Below, piece by piece: positions 53,401-62,256 of a stretch of 64,000 bases of DNA. The stretch comes from Pseudovibrio brasiliensis (GTDB lineage: Bacteria; Pseudomonadota; Alphaproteobacteria; Rhizobiales; Stappiaceae), in assembly GCF_018282095.1 (NCBI RefSeq), contig NZ_CP074126.1, positions 3,328,341 to 3,392,340 on the forward strand, read 5' to 3'. The notes under the pieces were generated by a model, which saw only the letters and a list, made by a program, of their open reading frames with translations, ran no database searches and was not told the origin of the DNA. The translations under genes and the position numbers were made by a program. Each line of letters begins with the position of its first letter. The first letter of the stretch is position 1.

Positions 53401-54183
53401 ATGAAAGCCCTTCACATCGCCGCAACCGGCATGAAAGCTCAGGAACTGAACGTCGAAGTCATTTCAAACAACGTGGCTAACATGCGCACCACTGGTTACA
53501 AACGCCAGCGCGCTGACTTTCAGGATCTGCTCTACGAAAACCAGCGCCGCATGGGCACCGAAACCTCTGATGCAGGCACTATCGTTCCAAACGGCGTACA
53601 GATCGGCTCCGGCGTGCGCACCGCCGCAACAACCCGCATCATGTCTCCAGGTTCTGTCACCCAGACCGGCAACGAGTACGATGTAACTATCCGCGGTGAA
53701 GGCTTCTTCCAGATCCAGCGCCCGGACGGAACAATCGGCTATACCCGAGACGGCTCCTTCGCCCGCTCTCAGACCGGACAGCTAGTGACAAAAGACGGCT
53801 ACCCTGTTCAGCCGGGCATCACCATTCCCGACAACGCTCGCGATGTAACCATCAACGTTCAGGGCCTCGTGCAGGCAATGGACGACAATGATCAGGTTCT
53901 GAACCTCGGCCAGTTGGAGACAGCCCGCTTCACCAACCAGGCAGGCCTTGAGGCAATCGGCGATAACCTCTTCCTTGAAACACCAGCAAGCGGCCCGCCA
54001 CAGCTCAACAACCCGGGCACCGCAGGCTTCGGCAACATTTTGCAGCGCCACTTGGAATCATCAAACGTTGATGCTGTGACCGAGCTTTCCAGCCTGATCT
54101 CCGCTCAGCGCGCCTACGAGATGAACTCTAAGATCATCAAGGCAGCCGACGAGATGTACTCCACGACAACGAACCTTCGCTAA
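53401..54183 (+). CDS. flgG: Flagellar distal rod protein FlgG
   Basis: Main distal rod subunit, 260 residues. N-terminal ATGMKAQELNVEVISNNVAN and MRTTGYKRQRADFQDLLYEN, C-terminal ESSNVDAVTELSSLISAQRA and AYEMNSKIIKAADEM are typical of FlgG and separate it from FlgF. AAGGAA lies upstream of the ATG. 11 bases after flgF. Confidence 0.97.
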   Translation: MKALHIAATGMKAQELNVEVISNNVANMRTTGYKRQRADFQDLLYENQRRMGTETSDAGTIVPNGVQIGSGVRTAATTRIMSPGSVTQTGNEYDVTIRGEGFFQIQRPDGTIGYTRDGSFARSQTGQLVTKDGYPVQPGITIPDNARDVTINVQGLVQAMDDNDQVLNLGQLETARFTNQAGLEAIGDNLFLETPASGPPQLNNPGTAGFGNILQRHLESSNVDAVTELSSLISAQRAYEMNSKIIKAADEMYSTTTNLR

Positions 54184-54195
54184 AGGGTTGATCTG

Positions 54196-55164
54196 ATGAG
54201 AAAGCTGGCAACCACATTCTTTGCAGGCCTGATTGCACTGGCAGCTGGTAGCGCATTCGCCGCTCCGACCTTGCGTCCAACGGTAAACGTCACCGGACCT
54301 GTCGTGACCATCGGCGATTTTTATACCGAAGCTGGAGACTTGGCCCAAACACCAATCTTCCGCAGCCCAGATCTGGGAACCACAGGAAACGTCTCAGCGC
54401 TGATCATCGCTCAGCAGGCACAAGCGGCTGGCTTTATTCAGGCAGACACCAACGGCCTCACCACTGTAAGCGTGCACCGTCTGTCCATTCCGGTCGACGA
54501 AGTCCTGATCACAGACATTCTGCGCAATGCATTTGCTGAGCGCGCCAGCGTGCAGCCGGATGAAATCGAGATTTCTTTCAGCGCGCCACTTCCGGTAAAC
54601 CTGCAGGCAGACGCAAGTGCCATTTCACCTTTGACAATCGGCCACATCAACTGGACACCGCGCACAGCACGCTTCAAAGCGATTCTGAACGTCGTGCAGG
54701 AAGGCCAGAGCAAGCCGATTTCCGTCATTGGCAACGCCTCTCAAATGGTCTCCATCACAACACTCGCGCGCAATCTGGATCGTGGCGCGATCATCACTGC
54801 GAAGGATGTCCGTCAGGAACGCAAACCAGCAGGCCGTTATGCAGGGCGTGAATTTCTTGCCGCAAACGATCTCATCGGCATGGAAGTACGCCGCAACATG
54901 CGTTCCGGCTCAACAATTACCCCACGCGACGTCAGCACACCTGTTTTGGTAAAACGCGGTGCGAAAGTGACTGTGCTCTACAAGATCCCGGGCATGAACA
55001 TCTCCACTCAGGGCAAAGCCAAATCTGAAGGCGGCAAAAACGACCTGATCGAGATTCTGAACCCAATTTCAAAGAAAACAATCCTTGCAGAGGTCATTGG
55101 CAAAAACATTGCTGTTGTAAGCACCTCCAACACGCAAGTCGCAGCTGTACTGGGGAACCGTTGA
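54196..55164 (+). CDS. flgA: Flagella basal-body P-ring formation protein FlgA
   Basis: Periplasmic chaperone for the P ring (FlgI). 322 residues, longer than the enterobacterial form but normal for alphaproteobacteria. A signal peptide (LATTFFAGLIALAAGSAFAA) is followed by a variable N-terminal part and a C-terminal SAF domain: VTTLARNLDRGAII-like segment ARNLDRGAIITAKDVRQERK, then LIGMEVRRNMRSGSTITPRD. ATG preceded by AAGGG. Overlaps flgH by 4 bases. Confidence 0.93.
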   Translation: MRKLATTFFAGLIALAAGSAFAAPTLRPTVNVTGPVVTIGDFYTEAGDLAQTPIFRSPDLGTTGNVSALIIAQQAQAAGFIQADTNGLTTVSVHRLSIPVDEVLITDILRNAFAERASVQPDEIEISFSAPLPVNLQADASAISPLTIGHINWTPRTARFKAILNVVQEGQSKPISVIGNASQMVSITTLARNLDRGAIITAKDVRQERKPAGRYAGREFLAANDLIGMEVRRNMRSGSTITPRDVSTPVLVKRGAKVTVLYKIPGMNISTQGKAKSEGGKNDLIEILNPISKKTILAEVIGKNIAVVSTSNTQVAAVLGNR

Positions 55165-55925
55165 TGTCCAGAACTTCTTCAGCACACAAACTCAAACAAT
55201 ATGCTGCTGTTGCAATTGGTCTCATAGCTCTTGCAGGCTGCGAAACAGCTGACAAGCTTTCCAAGGTTGGGCAGGAACCTGCACTGACGGCAATTCAGGA
55301 TCCACGCACCCAGCCGGGTTACCGCCCTGTTCAGATGCCGATGCCAATGAAGGAAACGGAACGCTACAACGCCAACTCACTCTGGCGCACTGGCAACCGA
55401 GCATTCTTTCAGGATCAACGCGCAAAACGCATTGGCGACATCGTAACAGTGAACGTCACGATTTCTGACGAAGCAGCTTTCGAGAACTCCTCCAGAAGTT
55501 CTCGCAGTGATGCAAAGAACTCAGGAGCAGGCGGCGCACTGGGCGCAGCAATCAACACACTGGCCCTTCCTGCCAGCACGTCTGCCGACGCCCTCGCCTC
55601 CATCAACAGTTCTGACACCTTTCAGGGCAGCGGTTCAATCGACCGCACAGAGAGCTTGAAGACAACAGTCGCTGCTGTAGTGACACAAGTCCTGCCAAAC
55701 TCGAACCTCGTCATCGAAGGCCGCCAGGAAGTCCGCGTGAATCATGAAGTCCGCGAGCTGATCGTAGCAGGCGTCATCCGCCCGCAAGACATCGCGTCAG
55801 ACAACACGGTTGAAAGCACAAAGATCGCTGAAGCACGCATCGGCTACGGTGGTCGCGGCCAGATCTCAGTTGCCCAGCAGCCACGCTATGGCAGCCAGGT
55901 GCTCGACATCGTTCTTCCATTCTAA
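55161..55925 (+). CDS. flgH: Flagellar L-ring protein FlgH
   Basis: Outer-membrane L-ring lipoprotein, 254 residues. Lipobox LIALAGC near residue 22. Typical segments are SLWRTGNRAFFQDQRAKRIGDIVTV and NLVIEGRQEVRVNHEVRELIVAGVIRPQDI in parts, and the end RGQISVAQQPRYGSQVLDIV. The ATGA overlap with flgA shows coupling. Ends the operon before a terminator. Confidence 0.96.
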   Translation: MMSRTSSAHKLKQYAAVAIGLIALAGCETADKLSKVGQEPALTAIQDPRTQPGYRPVQMPMPMKETERYNANSLWRTGNRAFFQDQRAKRIGDIVTVNVTISDEAAFENSSRSSRSDAKNSGAGGALGAAINTLALPASTSADALASINSSDTFQGSGSIDRTESLKTTVAAVVTQVLPNSNLVIEGRQEVRVNHEVRELIVAGVIRPQDIASDNTVESTKIAEARIGYGGRGQISVAQQPRYGSQVLDIVLPF

Positions 55926-55981
55926 ATTTCAAAGAACCCAACGCCGCTCAATAAGCTCCCCGGCTTGAGCGGTACATAAAG

Positions 55982-56027
55982 CGAGCTCGGCAAAATGCTC
56001 CCCAGCATGCCGGGCTCGTTTTCTTTT
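55982..56027 (+). terminator. Terminator of the flgF-G-A-H operon
   Basis: CGAGCTCGGCA / TGCCGGGCTCG arms with one mismatch and a 15-nt loop, followed by TTTTCTTTT. Confidence 0.82.
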
Positions 56028-56167
56028 GAAGGCACCAGCCCACCCCCAAAAACGAAACAAGGGAAGCACAGCAGAGCCATGCTTCCCTCGTAAAGTCATA
56101 CTTCAAGTAATAGTGCCTACAATATTAGGACCACAGCTTGAAAGGCGATATCCTGTCTCCCAGAGGA

Positions 56168-56584
56168 TCAGTCATCCCGATAGATTTTCTCGCGACGCTC
56201 GTGGGCTTCCTGAGCCTCGATAGAAAGCGTAGCGATAGGTCGCGCATCCAGACGACGTACAGAGATTGGCTCGCCAGTCTCTTCACAGTAGCCGTAGGAT
56301 CCGTCTTCGATGCGAGCAAGGGCAGCGTCAATTTTGGAAATCAACTTTCTCTGCCGGTCGCGCGCACGTAACTCAATCGACCGATCGGTTTCAGAAGAAG
56401 CACGGTCAGCCAGATCTGGGTGATTTGTGCTTTCTTCTTGAAGCGCAGCAAGGGTCTCCTTGCTCTCTTTCAGAATATCTTCCTTCCACGCAAGCAACTT
56501 TCTGCGAAAGTACTCGCGCTGTTGGTCGTTCATGAATGGTTCATCCTGTGATGGACGATAATCAATTGCGACATCAACTGCCAT
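56168..56584 (-). CDS. dksA: RNA polymerase-binding protein DksA
   Basis: Binds the secondary channel of RNA polymerase and works with ppGpp. 138 residues. The coiled-coil region is about 18-90 (YFRRKLLAWKEDILKESKET, then DLADRASSETDRSIELRARD with the acidic tip residues). The C-terminal zinc-finger area reads YGYCEETGEPISVRRLDARP and ATLSIEAQEAHERREK: only the first of four canonical cysteines remains, as in other alphaproteobacterial DksA proteins. Located between flgH and fliX. Confidence 0.93.
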   Translation of the reverse strand: MAVDVAIDYRPSQDEPFMNDQQREYFRRKLLAWKEDILKESKETLAALQEESTNHPDLADRASSETDRSIELRARDRQRKLISKIDAALARIEDGSYGYCEETGEPISVRRLDARPIATLSIEAQEAHERREKIYRDD

Positions 56585-56742
56585 CTGAAACTCCGCCTAT
56601 TTATATGGGCGGCTGGAATATAACGAGAGGAACCTGAAACAACAATCTACTAAAAAGATGAAATTGTCTAAGAACACAATTATTCATTGTATTCAGCAAC
56701 TTATGCGGTTGGAAACCTTTGGCACTACCGTAACTAGATAGG

Positions 56743-57180
56743 CTATTCTACGTAGTGACCAAGCTTTGCAAGCTCGATTCTTGCACGCAATTCAATATCT
56801 TCGACCACCTTGTCGAGACCCGGATTACCACTTTTAACCTGCATAGAAAGATTCCCCACAAGCCGCTCCAGCCGCTCTGGCTGCACTTTCCCCTGCAGCA
56901 AATCGATCCGCAGCGCATCTAACTGATCAAGCAGCTTGTTTCCATGCTGAACAGCACGGCGCTTGTCATCAACCTGCACATCCATCTGCTGGAGCGCGAG
57001 TAAGGAATCAACACCCTGCAGCGATGGCGTCGGAACGCCTGCCTGTGATTGCGCAACACTCGTGGTTTCTTCTTCAACAGCAAACGCACCCGCCTGCTCG
57101 CCTTCAGAACCTTTACGACGTTTTGTGCCCACTTTACTCGTGGAGTTCAAACCAGAAACTGGAGTGGTGCGTACAAGCAA
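56743..57180 (-). CDS. fliX: Class II flagellar assembly regulator FliX
   Basis: 145 residues. FliX partners the sigma-54 activator FlbD in alphaproteobacteria and links basal-body assembly to later flagellar transcription. The N-terminus has the SGLNSTSKVGTKRRKG type segment; the C-terminal half has SLLALQQMDV and a helical region ending VVEDIELRARIELAKLGHY. The start is TTG at 57180 with GAGGG seven bases upstream; no ATG or GTG fits. Divergent from flgI, the same arrangement as in Caulobacter. Confidence 0.87.
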   Translation of the reverse strand: MLVRTTPVSGLNSTSKVGTKRRKGSEGEQAGAFAVEEETTSVAQSQAGVPTPSLQGVDSLLALQQMDVQVDDKRRAVQHGNKLLDQLDALRIDLLQGKVQPERLERLVGNLSMQVKSGNPGLDKVVEDIELRARIELAKLGHYVE

Positions 57181-57377
57181 AACCTTACCCTCAGAGCTTT
57201 ATTATTGGACAACAAGTTAAACCCGAACGCATTTGCCGAGCTGGTCACGCAAAAACTTTACCAAGCAGGCAACAATTGCCGCATTAAAATTTGCAGTGCT
57301 TTAACTTTTATCCACCCCCTACTAAAAATACTCAGTAAATTCAGCGGGTTAAAAATTAGCAAACGACACCTGGCAAC

Positions 57378-57393
57378 TGGCACAATATTCGCA
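57378..57393 (+). promoter_or_regulatory. Sigma-54-type promoter upstream of flgI
   Basis: TGGCACAATATTCGCA: GG-N10-GC spacing and one mismatch from the consensus. The 11 bases AACTGGCACAA are identical to those at the flgF site. The expected start of transcription is about 27 bases before flgI. Confidence 0.65.
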
Positions 57394-57430
57394 TAATTGC
57401 GGCAAGTGTGAATTGTATAGCCGGGTACCA

Positions 57431-58549
57431 ATGCGCTCTTTCGCAAGTTTACGTAGAATCGCCGCAACGGCATTGCTGATCCTTTTGGGCGCGACCCTAC
57501 AGGCGAACGCCGCCTCCAGGATCAAGGACATTGCCGATTTTGAAGGCATCCGAGACAACCAGCTGATAGGTTACGGTCTCGTCGTTGGCCTTCAGGGCAC
57601 AGGTGACTCTTTGAACGCCTCACCATTCACCCGGCAATCTTTGCAGGCCATGTTGGAACGTTTGGGCGTCAACACCAACGAAGCTGACCTGAACACCAAA
57701 AACACCGCCGCCGTCATGGTAACGGCCAACCTCCCTGCGTTCTCGACACAAGGTACCCGCATTGATGTCACCGTGAGCGCATTGGGTGATGCTAAGAACC
57801 TGCAGGGCGGCACATTGCTGGTAACCCCTCTGATGGGCGCGGACGGTGAAGCCTACGCCATCGCACAGGGTCCGCTGGCGATTGCTGGCTTTGCAGCACA
57901 GGGCGAAGCCGCCTCCGTTGTGCGCGGCGTCCCAACATCAGGCCGCATTCCAAACGGCGCTCTTGTTGAGCGTGAAGTTGAGTTCAAACTCTCTTCACTC
58001 AGCTCCATTCGCCTTGCCCTGCGCAACCCAGACCTGACCACATCCCGTCGTATCGCAATTGCAATCAATGAGCTGATTGGCCTGCCAACAGCAGAGCCAC
58101 TGGACCCGGCAACGGTTCGCCTGACATTGCCGAAACAGTTCGATGGCAACATTGTTGACCTCATCACCGACATTGAACAGCTCATCGTGGAGCCTGACCT
58201 GCCTGCGAAGATCGTCATCGACGAAAGCTCCGGCATCATCGTCATGGGGCAGCAGGTAAAAGTCTCCACTGTCGCTGTCGCACAAGGCAACCTCACGGTG
58301 ACCATCGCAGAATCACCAGAGGTGGTACAGCCACTACCATTCGCGCAAGGCCAGACGGCAGCAGTTCCGCGCACTGACGTTCAGGTGACTGAAGACAACA
58401 GGCAGCTCGCACTGGTCAATGAAACAATCACACTTCAGCAGCTAGTAGATGGGCTGAACGCTCTGGGCATCGGCCCAAGAGATCTGATCTCCATTCTACA
58501 GGCAATCAAAGCCGCTGGTGCCCTCCAGGCGGAAATTGAGGTTCTCTAA
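57431..58549 (+). CDS. flgI: Flagellar P-ring protein FlgI
   Basis: Periplasmic ring around the rod, 372 residues. The signal peptide ends ANAA. Canonical segments: RIKDIADFEGIRDNQLIGYG, LVVGLQGTGDSLN, GRIPNGALVEREV and the C-terminal LQQLVDGLNALGIGPRDLIS and ILQAIKAAGALQAEIEVL. ATG 57431 is chosen because the signal starts there. The TAATG overlap with flgJ shows coupling. Confidence 0.97.
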   Translation: MRSFASLRRIAATALLILLGATLQANAASRIKDIADFEGIRDNQLIGYGLVVGLQGTGDSLNASPFTRQSLQAMLERLGVNTNEADLNTKNTAAVMVTANLPAFSTQGTRIDVTVSALGDAKNLQGGTLLVTPLMGADGEAYAIAQGPLAIAGFAAQGEAASVVRGVPTSGRIPNGALVEREVEFKLSSLSSIRLALRNPDLTTSRRIAIAINELIGLPTAEPLDPATVRLTLPKQFDGNIVDLITDIEQLIVEPDLPAKIVIDESSGIIVMGQQVKVSTVAVAQGNLTVTIAESPEVVQPLPFAQGQTAAVPRTDVQVTEDNRQLALVNETITLQQLVDGLNALGIGPRDLISILQAIKAAGALQAEIEVL

Positions 58550-58878
58550 TGCTGCAACAAGCGCAACTCCCCTCACCTGCTCTGGCAAGCTCAGCAGAGC
58601 TGATCAACGGTGCCAAGGCAAATGGCAACGCACCCGCAGGCAAAGACCCGCTCTGGGAAAAAGCTAAGGAATTTGAGTCTGTGTTCCTCAATGAGATGCT
58701 GCAAAACATGTTCACCGGACTGGATGAAGGTGGAACATACGGCACCGAAGAAGGCTCAGATGCGTGGAAATCCATGCTGATCAATGAGTACGCTAACACA
58801 ATGTCTCAATCTGGCGGCATTGGTATTGCAGCTTCAGTTCATTCGCAATTACTACAACTTCAAGAGACCGCAGTATGA
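58549..58878 (+). CDS. flgJ: Rod-binding protein, FlgJ N-terminal-type
   Basis: 109 residues with only the rod-binding half of FlgJ (KEFESVFLNEMLQNMFTGL, then AWKSMLINEYANTMSQSGGIG). The muramidase domain found in enterobacteria is absent, as usual in alphaproteobacteria, so another enzyme must open the peptidoglycan. ATG overlaps the flgI stop; the stop overlaps the next start. Confidence 0.9.
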   Translation: MLQQAQLPSPALASSAELINGAKANGNAPAGKDPLWEKAKEFESVFLNEMLQNMFTGLDEGGTYGTEEGSDAWKSMLINEYANTMSQSGGIGIAASVHSQLLQLQETAV

Positions 58879-59375
58879 CCAATCACTACGAGGCTGAAAC
58901 TGTTCAGAGTACAGTATCGTTTGAAGAAGAACCAATCCAAACCCAGCTTCAGGCTGAGGTCTTCTGCGAAAACTTTGAAACCGCAATGGAGAATCTGGTC
59001 ACCATTATCGAAGCAGAGACAGAACTGCTGCGCGACGGACAGATTTCAGAGCTCCCAACAGTTGCCCCCAAGAAGCATGCCGCGATCGAGTCTTATCTCT
59101 CCGGCATCCGCGTCGCGAGCGCCAACGCAATTGCACTGGGCAACCTGGCGCCGCAGTCCATTCAACGTATGCGGGAACGCCACGGCAATTTAAGACCAAT
59201 TCTGCAGACCAACCTGCAAGTTGTCTCAACGGCACGCTCGGTCACTGACAACGTCATTGAAACCGTTGCCAAGGCTGTTGGATCGCAAATGAAAACAAGA
59301 GGTTACGGCGCCAACGGCATGATGAGCGCACCTCAGAGATCAGCCCAGGGCATCGCCGTTAACCAAACCCTCTGA
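58875..59375 (+). CDS. FlgN-like flagellar export chaperone
   Basis: 166 residues, mainly helical. The segment FCENFETAMENLVTIIEAET then ELLRDGQISELPTVAPKKHA is typical of FlgN-family chaperones, which bind hook-filament junction proteins before export. The remaining sequence is a second helix pair and a Gly/Ser-rich tail. The ATGA overlap with flgJ and position after flgI-flgJ fit this role. Sequence similarity is weak, so the family call is moderate. Confidence 0.72.
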   Translation: MTNHYEAETVQSTVSFEEEPIQTQLQAEVFCENFETAMENLVTIIEAETELLRDGQISELPTVAPKKHAAIESYLSGIRVASANAIALGNLAPQSIQRMRERHGNLRPILQTNLQVVSTARSVTDNVIETVAKAVGSQMKTRGYGANGMMSAPQRSAQGIAVNQTL

Positions 59376-59412
59376 TCCACGCCATATTAAGCGTGCATAT
59401 TAACGAAATACC

Positions 59413-59465
59413 CTGAAGACCGCCCAAGCACTCCCTGAAAAATAAGAGTATTTGGCGGTTTTCAG
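59413..59465. repeat. Inverted repeat after the flgN-like gene
   Basis: CTGAAGACCGCC (59413-59424) and GGCGGTTTTCAG (59454-59465) pair over 12 bases (one wobble) around a 29-nt loop. No T-tract. Could be a weak terminator or a regulator site before the flaG-like gene. Confidence 0.45.
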
Positions 59466-59567
59466 TCGCATTTCTCTAAATATTTAGTAAACTTCGAGCA
59501 TTAAGATTAATCTTATTTAAGAACATTCCCCATAAAGTTGTCCGAGAATGAAAACGTGGGGGACATT

Positions 59568-60032
59568 ATGGAAATAGTCGCACAAAGACCAACACTCTTA
59601 CATCAAGCGCTGACAACACAAGCAGCACCGGTAAAGTCAGAGACCGAACAGGTCAAAACCGAACTTTCCGGCGCTCAAGCCGTCACCGCATCCTCTGAAT
59701 CTTCAGACAACTCGACCGCCTCCGAAAAATCATACCTCTCAGATTCACGCCTCGGCGTCATTCCTAGCAAACCTAAGGACGACCAGAGCCGTGTTGAGCG
59801 CGGATACAATTATGATGAAGAGTCAGATGAGCTCATCTATTCGATGACGCAAGAGCCTGAAGGCGACGTCATTTACGAACTTCCTTCTAAAACGGCTCGC
59901 CGCATTCAGGCCTTCCTGGATGAAGTGCTACAAGCACAAGAAAAGCGTAATTTGGGTGGCGAAGCAAAAGCTGTCGAGCCAACAGCCTACGAAGAGAAGC
60001 AAGCAACTGCGCAGCAAGAGCACGCTGCTTAA
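59568..60032 (+). CDS. FlaG-like flagellar protein (putative)
   Basis: 154 residues from ATG 59568, chosen because GGGGGA lies 5 bases upstream; a TTG at 59538 is in frame. A polar Ser/Thr/Glu-rich first half (about 1-80) precedes DEESDELIYSMTQEPEGDVIYELPSKTARRI in parts, a beta hairpin like that of FlaG, where it reads D-E-E-T-G-E-V-I-x-x-I-P. The last 35 residues are Glu/Ala-rich. FlaG proteins affect filament length. The match is limited to this short core. Confidence 0.55.
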   Translation: MEIVAQRPTLLHQALTTQAAPVKSETEQVKTELSGAQAVTASSESSDNSTASEKSYLSDSRLGVIPSKPKDDQSRVERGYNYDEESDELIYSMTQEPEGDVIYELPSKTARRIQAFLDEVLQAQEKRNLGGEAKAVEPTAYEEKQATAQQEHAA

Positions 60033-60068
60033 GCTGGACGCGTTCTACACCTCAAAATGACTTAATCT

Positions 60069-60107
60069 AAGAGCCCTGCCGCCCCCGCTGCACGGCTCTT
60101 TTTTTGT
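60069..60107 (+). terminator. Terminator of the flaG-like gene
   Basis: AAGAGCC / GGCTCTT arms enclosing CTGCCGCCCCCGCTGCAC, followed by a run of T. Confidence 0.78.
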
Positions 60108-60175
60108 GCGCAATGACACAACATAAAAACGGCTCCCTCACCAAAAAAACGCAAAGCAACGCACACACCAACGCA

Positions 60176-60205
60176 AAAGAAAAACGCGCCCCAAAAGAGC
60201 GCGTT
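60176..60205 (-). terminator. Terminator of the flagellin gene (minus strand)
   Basis: On the minus strand AACGCGC and GCGCGTT form the stem, followed by TTTCTTTT. Confidence 0.78.
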
Positions 60206-60232
60206 CTCCAAAATCTAAATCTGAAACGAAGC

Positions 60233-61810
60233 TTATCGGATAAGCTGCAGAACAGACTGACCAGCCTGAGTTGCCAGAGACAGAGTAGAAGTAGCAATCT
60301 GGTTCTGAGTGTTCAGAGCCGCCAGATTTGCACCTTCCAGGTTGGAATCAGCAAGCGTCAGCTTACCAGCACCAACTTCCAGCGTGTTCACCAGATCAGC
60401 AGTGAAGTCCTGACGGTTGGTCACGATAGATAGGTTTGTACCGAAGGTAGAAGCTTGAGCACGCAGAGAAAGCTGAGCTTCACGAACTTGGTCCAAAGAT
60501 GCTTCGATCAACTCATCAGAGCCCCAACCACGACCAGCAATAGCGTCTACGTCAGCAGAGATTGTTTGCTTGGAAGAGTCTCCAAAATCGCCGCCTGTTT
60601 CACTACCACTGTAGGTAACACTGAACTCTTTGGCATTATCACCTTTAGACTTGTTGTCTATGGTCAGTTCCTGAGTAGTGTTGTCGAATGATGCTTCGAA
60701 GTCAGTGAAACCTGCACCATTAAGATCGGCTACCAAGTCAGCTACAGTTGAGCTCGCACCAATCGTAAACTCGTGCGTAGCACCATCCTTCTGAGCAACG
60801 GTGATCTTATCACCTTCACCAAAACCAGTGATGTCCTTAAGCTTAGTCGCGGTGATATCAGTGTTACCACCAGCACCTGTTACACTAACAGTGTTACCAC
60901 CCAACTCAACGCTCACATCGGCAGCCGCATTACCAATCACCAAATCACCACCGGTAACCGCGACTGTAGCATCCTGGTTACCTGCTGTTTTCCGGATTTC
61001 GGTCTGAATAGCTTCCTGAACGTCTCCCAATGTGGTTCCAGCACCGATAGTAAGGATGTCCTCACCGCCGACCTTAATCGTATCACCGACAGCAAAGTCA
61101 TCACCATCCGCAATTGCATCAGCTGCAGAAAGGTCCGCTGTGTCGCCACCTGTTCTGAATTGATCAGTTTCGGTAGCTGTACCTGTACCAGGAGCAGCGC
61201 TGAGGATATCATCTGCAGAGATACCGAGTTTAAATGCGCTCTTATTGTCTTCTGCATCTACTTCACCAACCGTATCACCGATACGACCAAGAGTGATGCT
61301 AGACTCAGAAGAATCAAGATCTGTATAGTCAACAGCGCCGATGTTCAGCTTGGAAGAACCATCTTCGTTGAACTTAACGAGCAAGTCGTTACCGTCACCA
61401 CCCAGAAGGTTTTTGCCCTTATAGCCAGAGTCTTTCGCGATGTCTTCGATCTGAGTACGCAGCTCGTTGAACTCAGCAGCATACTTTGCGCGAGTATCAG
61501 CGTCCTTGGACTGCAGCGCCTGGTTTGCTTTACCTTTTGCAGCATCCAGCAGCTTATCAATCGCAGAGATACCTTTATCAGCTGCTTCAAGCGTAGAAAC
61601 AGACTGTCCGATATCGTCCTGAAGGTTGCTCAGATCTGATGCGCGGGAGTTCAGAGAAGACGCAGTGAAGAAAGAATTCGGGTTATCAAGAGCAGAGTTA
61701 ACTTTCTTGCCAGTGGAAAGACGCTCTTGTGTATCGCTGATTAGGTTCGCAGTGCTCTGAAGTGTGTTCAGGTTCGTGCGCACCGCTGCGGTGAGTGTAA
61801 TATCAGCCAT
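60233..61810 (-). CDS. Flagellin
   Basis: Filament subunit, 525 residues. The conserved N-terminal D0/D1 part (about 1-150) begins MADITLTAAVRTNLNTLQST and contains LISDTQERLSTGKKVNSALD; the C-terminal part (about 430-525) has LVNTLEVGAGKLTLADSNLE and ends LATQAGQSVLQLIR. Between them lies an acidic, Gly/Thr/Asp-rich variable region of about 280 residues that makes it larger than typical alphaproteobacterial flagellins. AAGGGA precedes the ATG at 61810. A CtrA-type box lies about 120 bases upstream. Flanked by flbT and flaF, regulators of flagellin synthesis. Confidence 0.95.
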   Translation of the reverse strand: MADITLTAAVRTNLNTLQSTANLISDTQERLSTGKKVNSALDNPNSFFTASSLNSRASDLSNLQDDIGQSVSTLEAADKGISAIDKLLDAAKGKANQALQSKDADTRAKYAAEFNELRTQIEDIAKDSGYKGKNLLGGDGNDLLVKFNEDGSSKLNIGAVDYTDLDSSESSITLGRIGDTVGEVDAEDNKSAFKLGISADDILSAAPGTGTATETDQFRTGGDTADLSAADAIADGDDFAVGDTIKVGGEDILTIGAGTTLGDVQEAIQTEIRKTAGNQDATVAVTGGDLVIGNAAADVSVELGGNTVSVTGAGGNTDITATKLKDITGFGEGDKITVAQKDGATHEFTIGASSTVADLVADLNGAGFTDFEASFDNTTQELTIDNKSKGDNAKEFSVTYSGSETGGDFGDSSKQTISADVDAIAGRGWGSDELIEASLDQVREAQLSLRAQASTFGTNLSIVTNRQDFTADLVNTLEVGAGKLTLADSNLEGANLAALNTQNQIATSTLSLATQAGQSVLQLIR

Positions 61811-62256
61811 TTTATAATTCCCTTCTAGGATAATGAATGACCCTTTCTGGGTCACAAACGCAGCAAATAATTACTGAGTTTTAATTGGGTACAATTACCC
61901 GTCCTGCGAGTAAAGGGGGAACGTGTTAACAAGCGCTTAATAAATCAGCGATTGTAGTGGTGATCGTAACGCACATTTAAAAAATGAAAATTTTATTCAA
62001 TTAATTCAGCGAGATAACTCAAAGACCACTTTAGACATCCCCCCAATATTGCTTGTGCATATTTCTTGGGTCAGCAGCTTGATAAACCTCGCAAACAACT
62101 CAATCTATGAAGCATTGAGTCCAGTTCAGGATATTCAATTCAGAAACGCTCTAAACTTGATCAAAATTAGAAATAAATCGCTGAATAACTCGTAAGAATT
62201 AACTAGATTAACCTTTTGGTTGCCATCATAGTTAAGAGTGCTTTGAAGGAGGCTGC
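61811..62256. other. Divergent flagellin/flbT control region
   Basis: About 445 AT-rich bases without a gene. It contains a full TTAA-N7-TTAA box at 61926-61940 and the flbT ribosome-binding site AAGGAGG. A TTAA-N5-TTAA at 62200-62215 is not a standard CtrA box. Confidence 0.5.
61926..61940. promoter_or_regulatory. CtrA-type box upstream of flagellin
   Basis: TTAACAAGCGCTTAA: exact TTAA-N7-TTAA about 120 bases before the flagellin start. Confidence 0.6.

Noticed and set aside
62198-62216. CtrA box upstream of flbT
   Set aside because: The TTAA half-sites are 5 bases apart, not 7.
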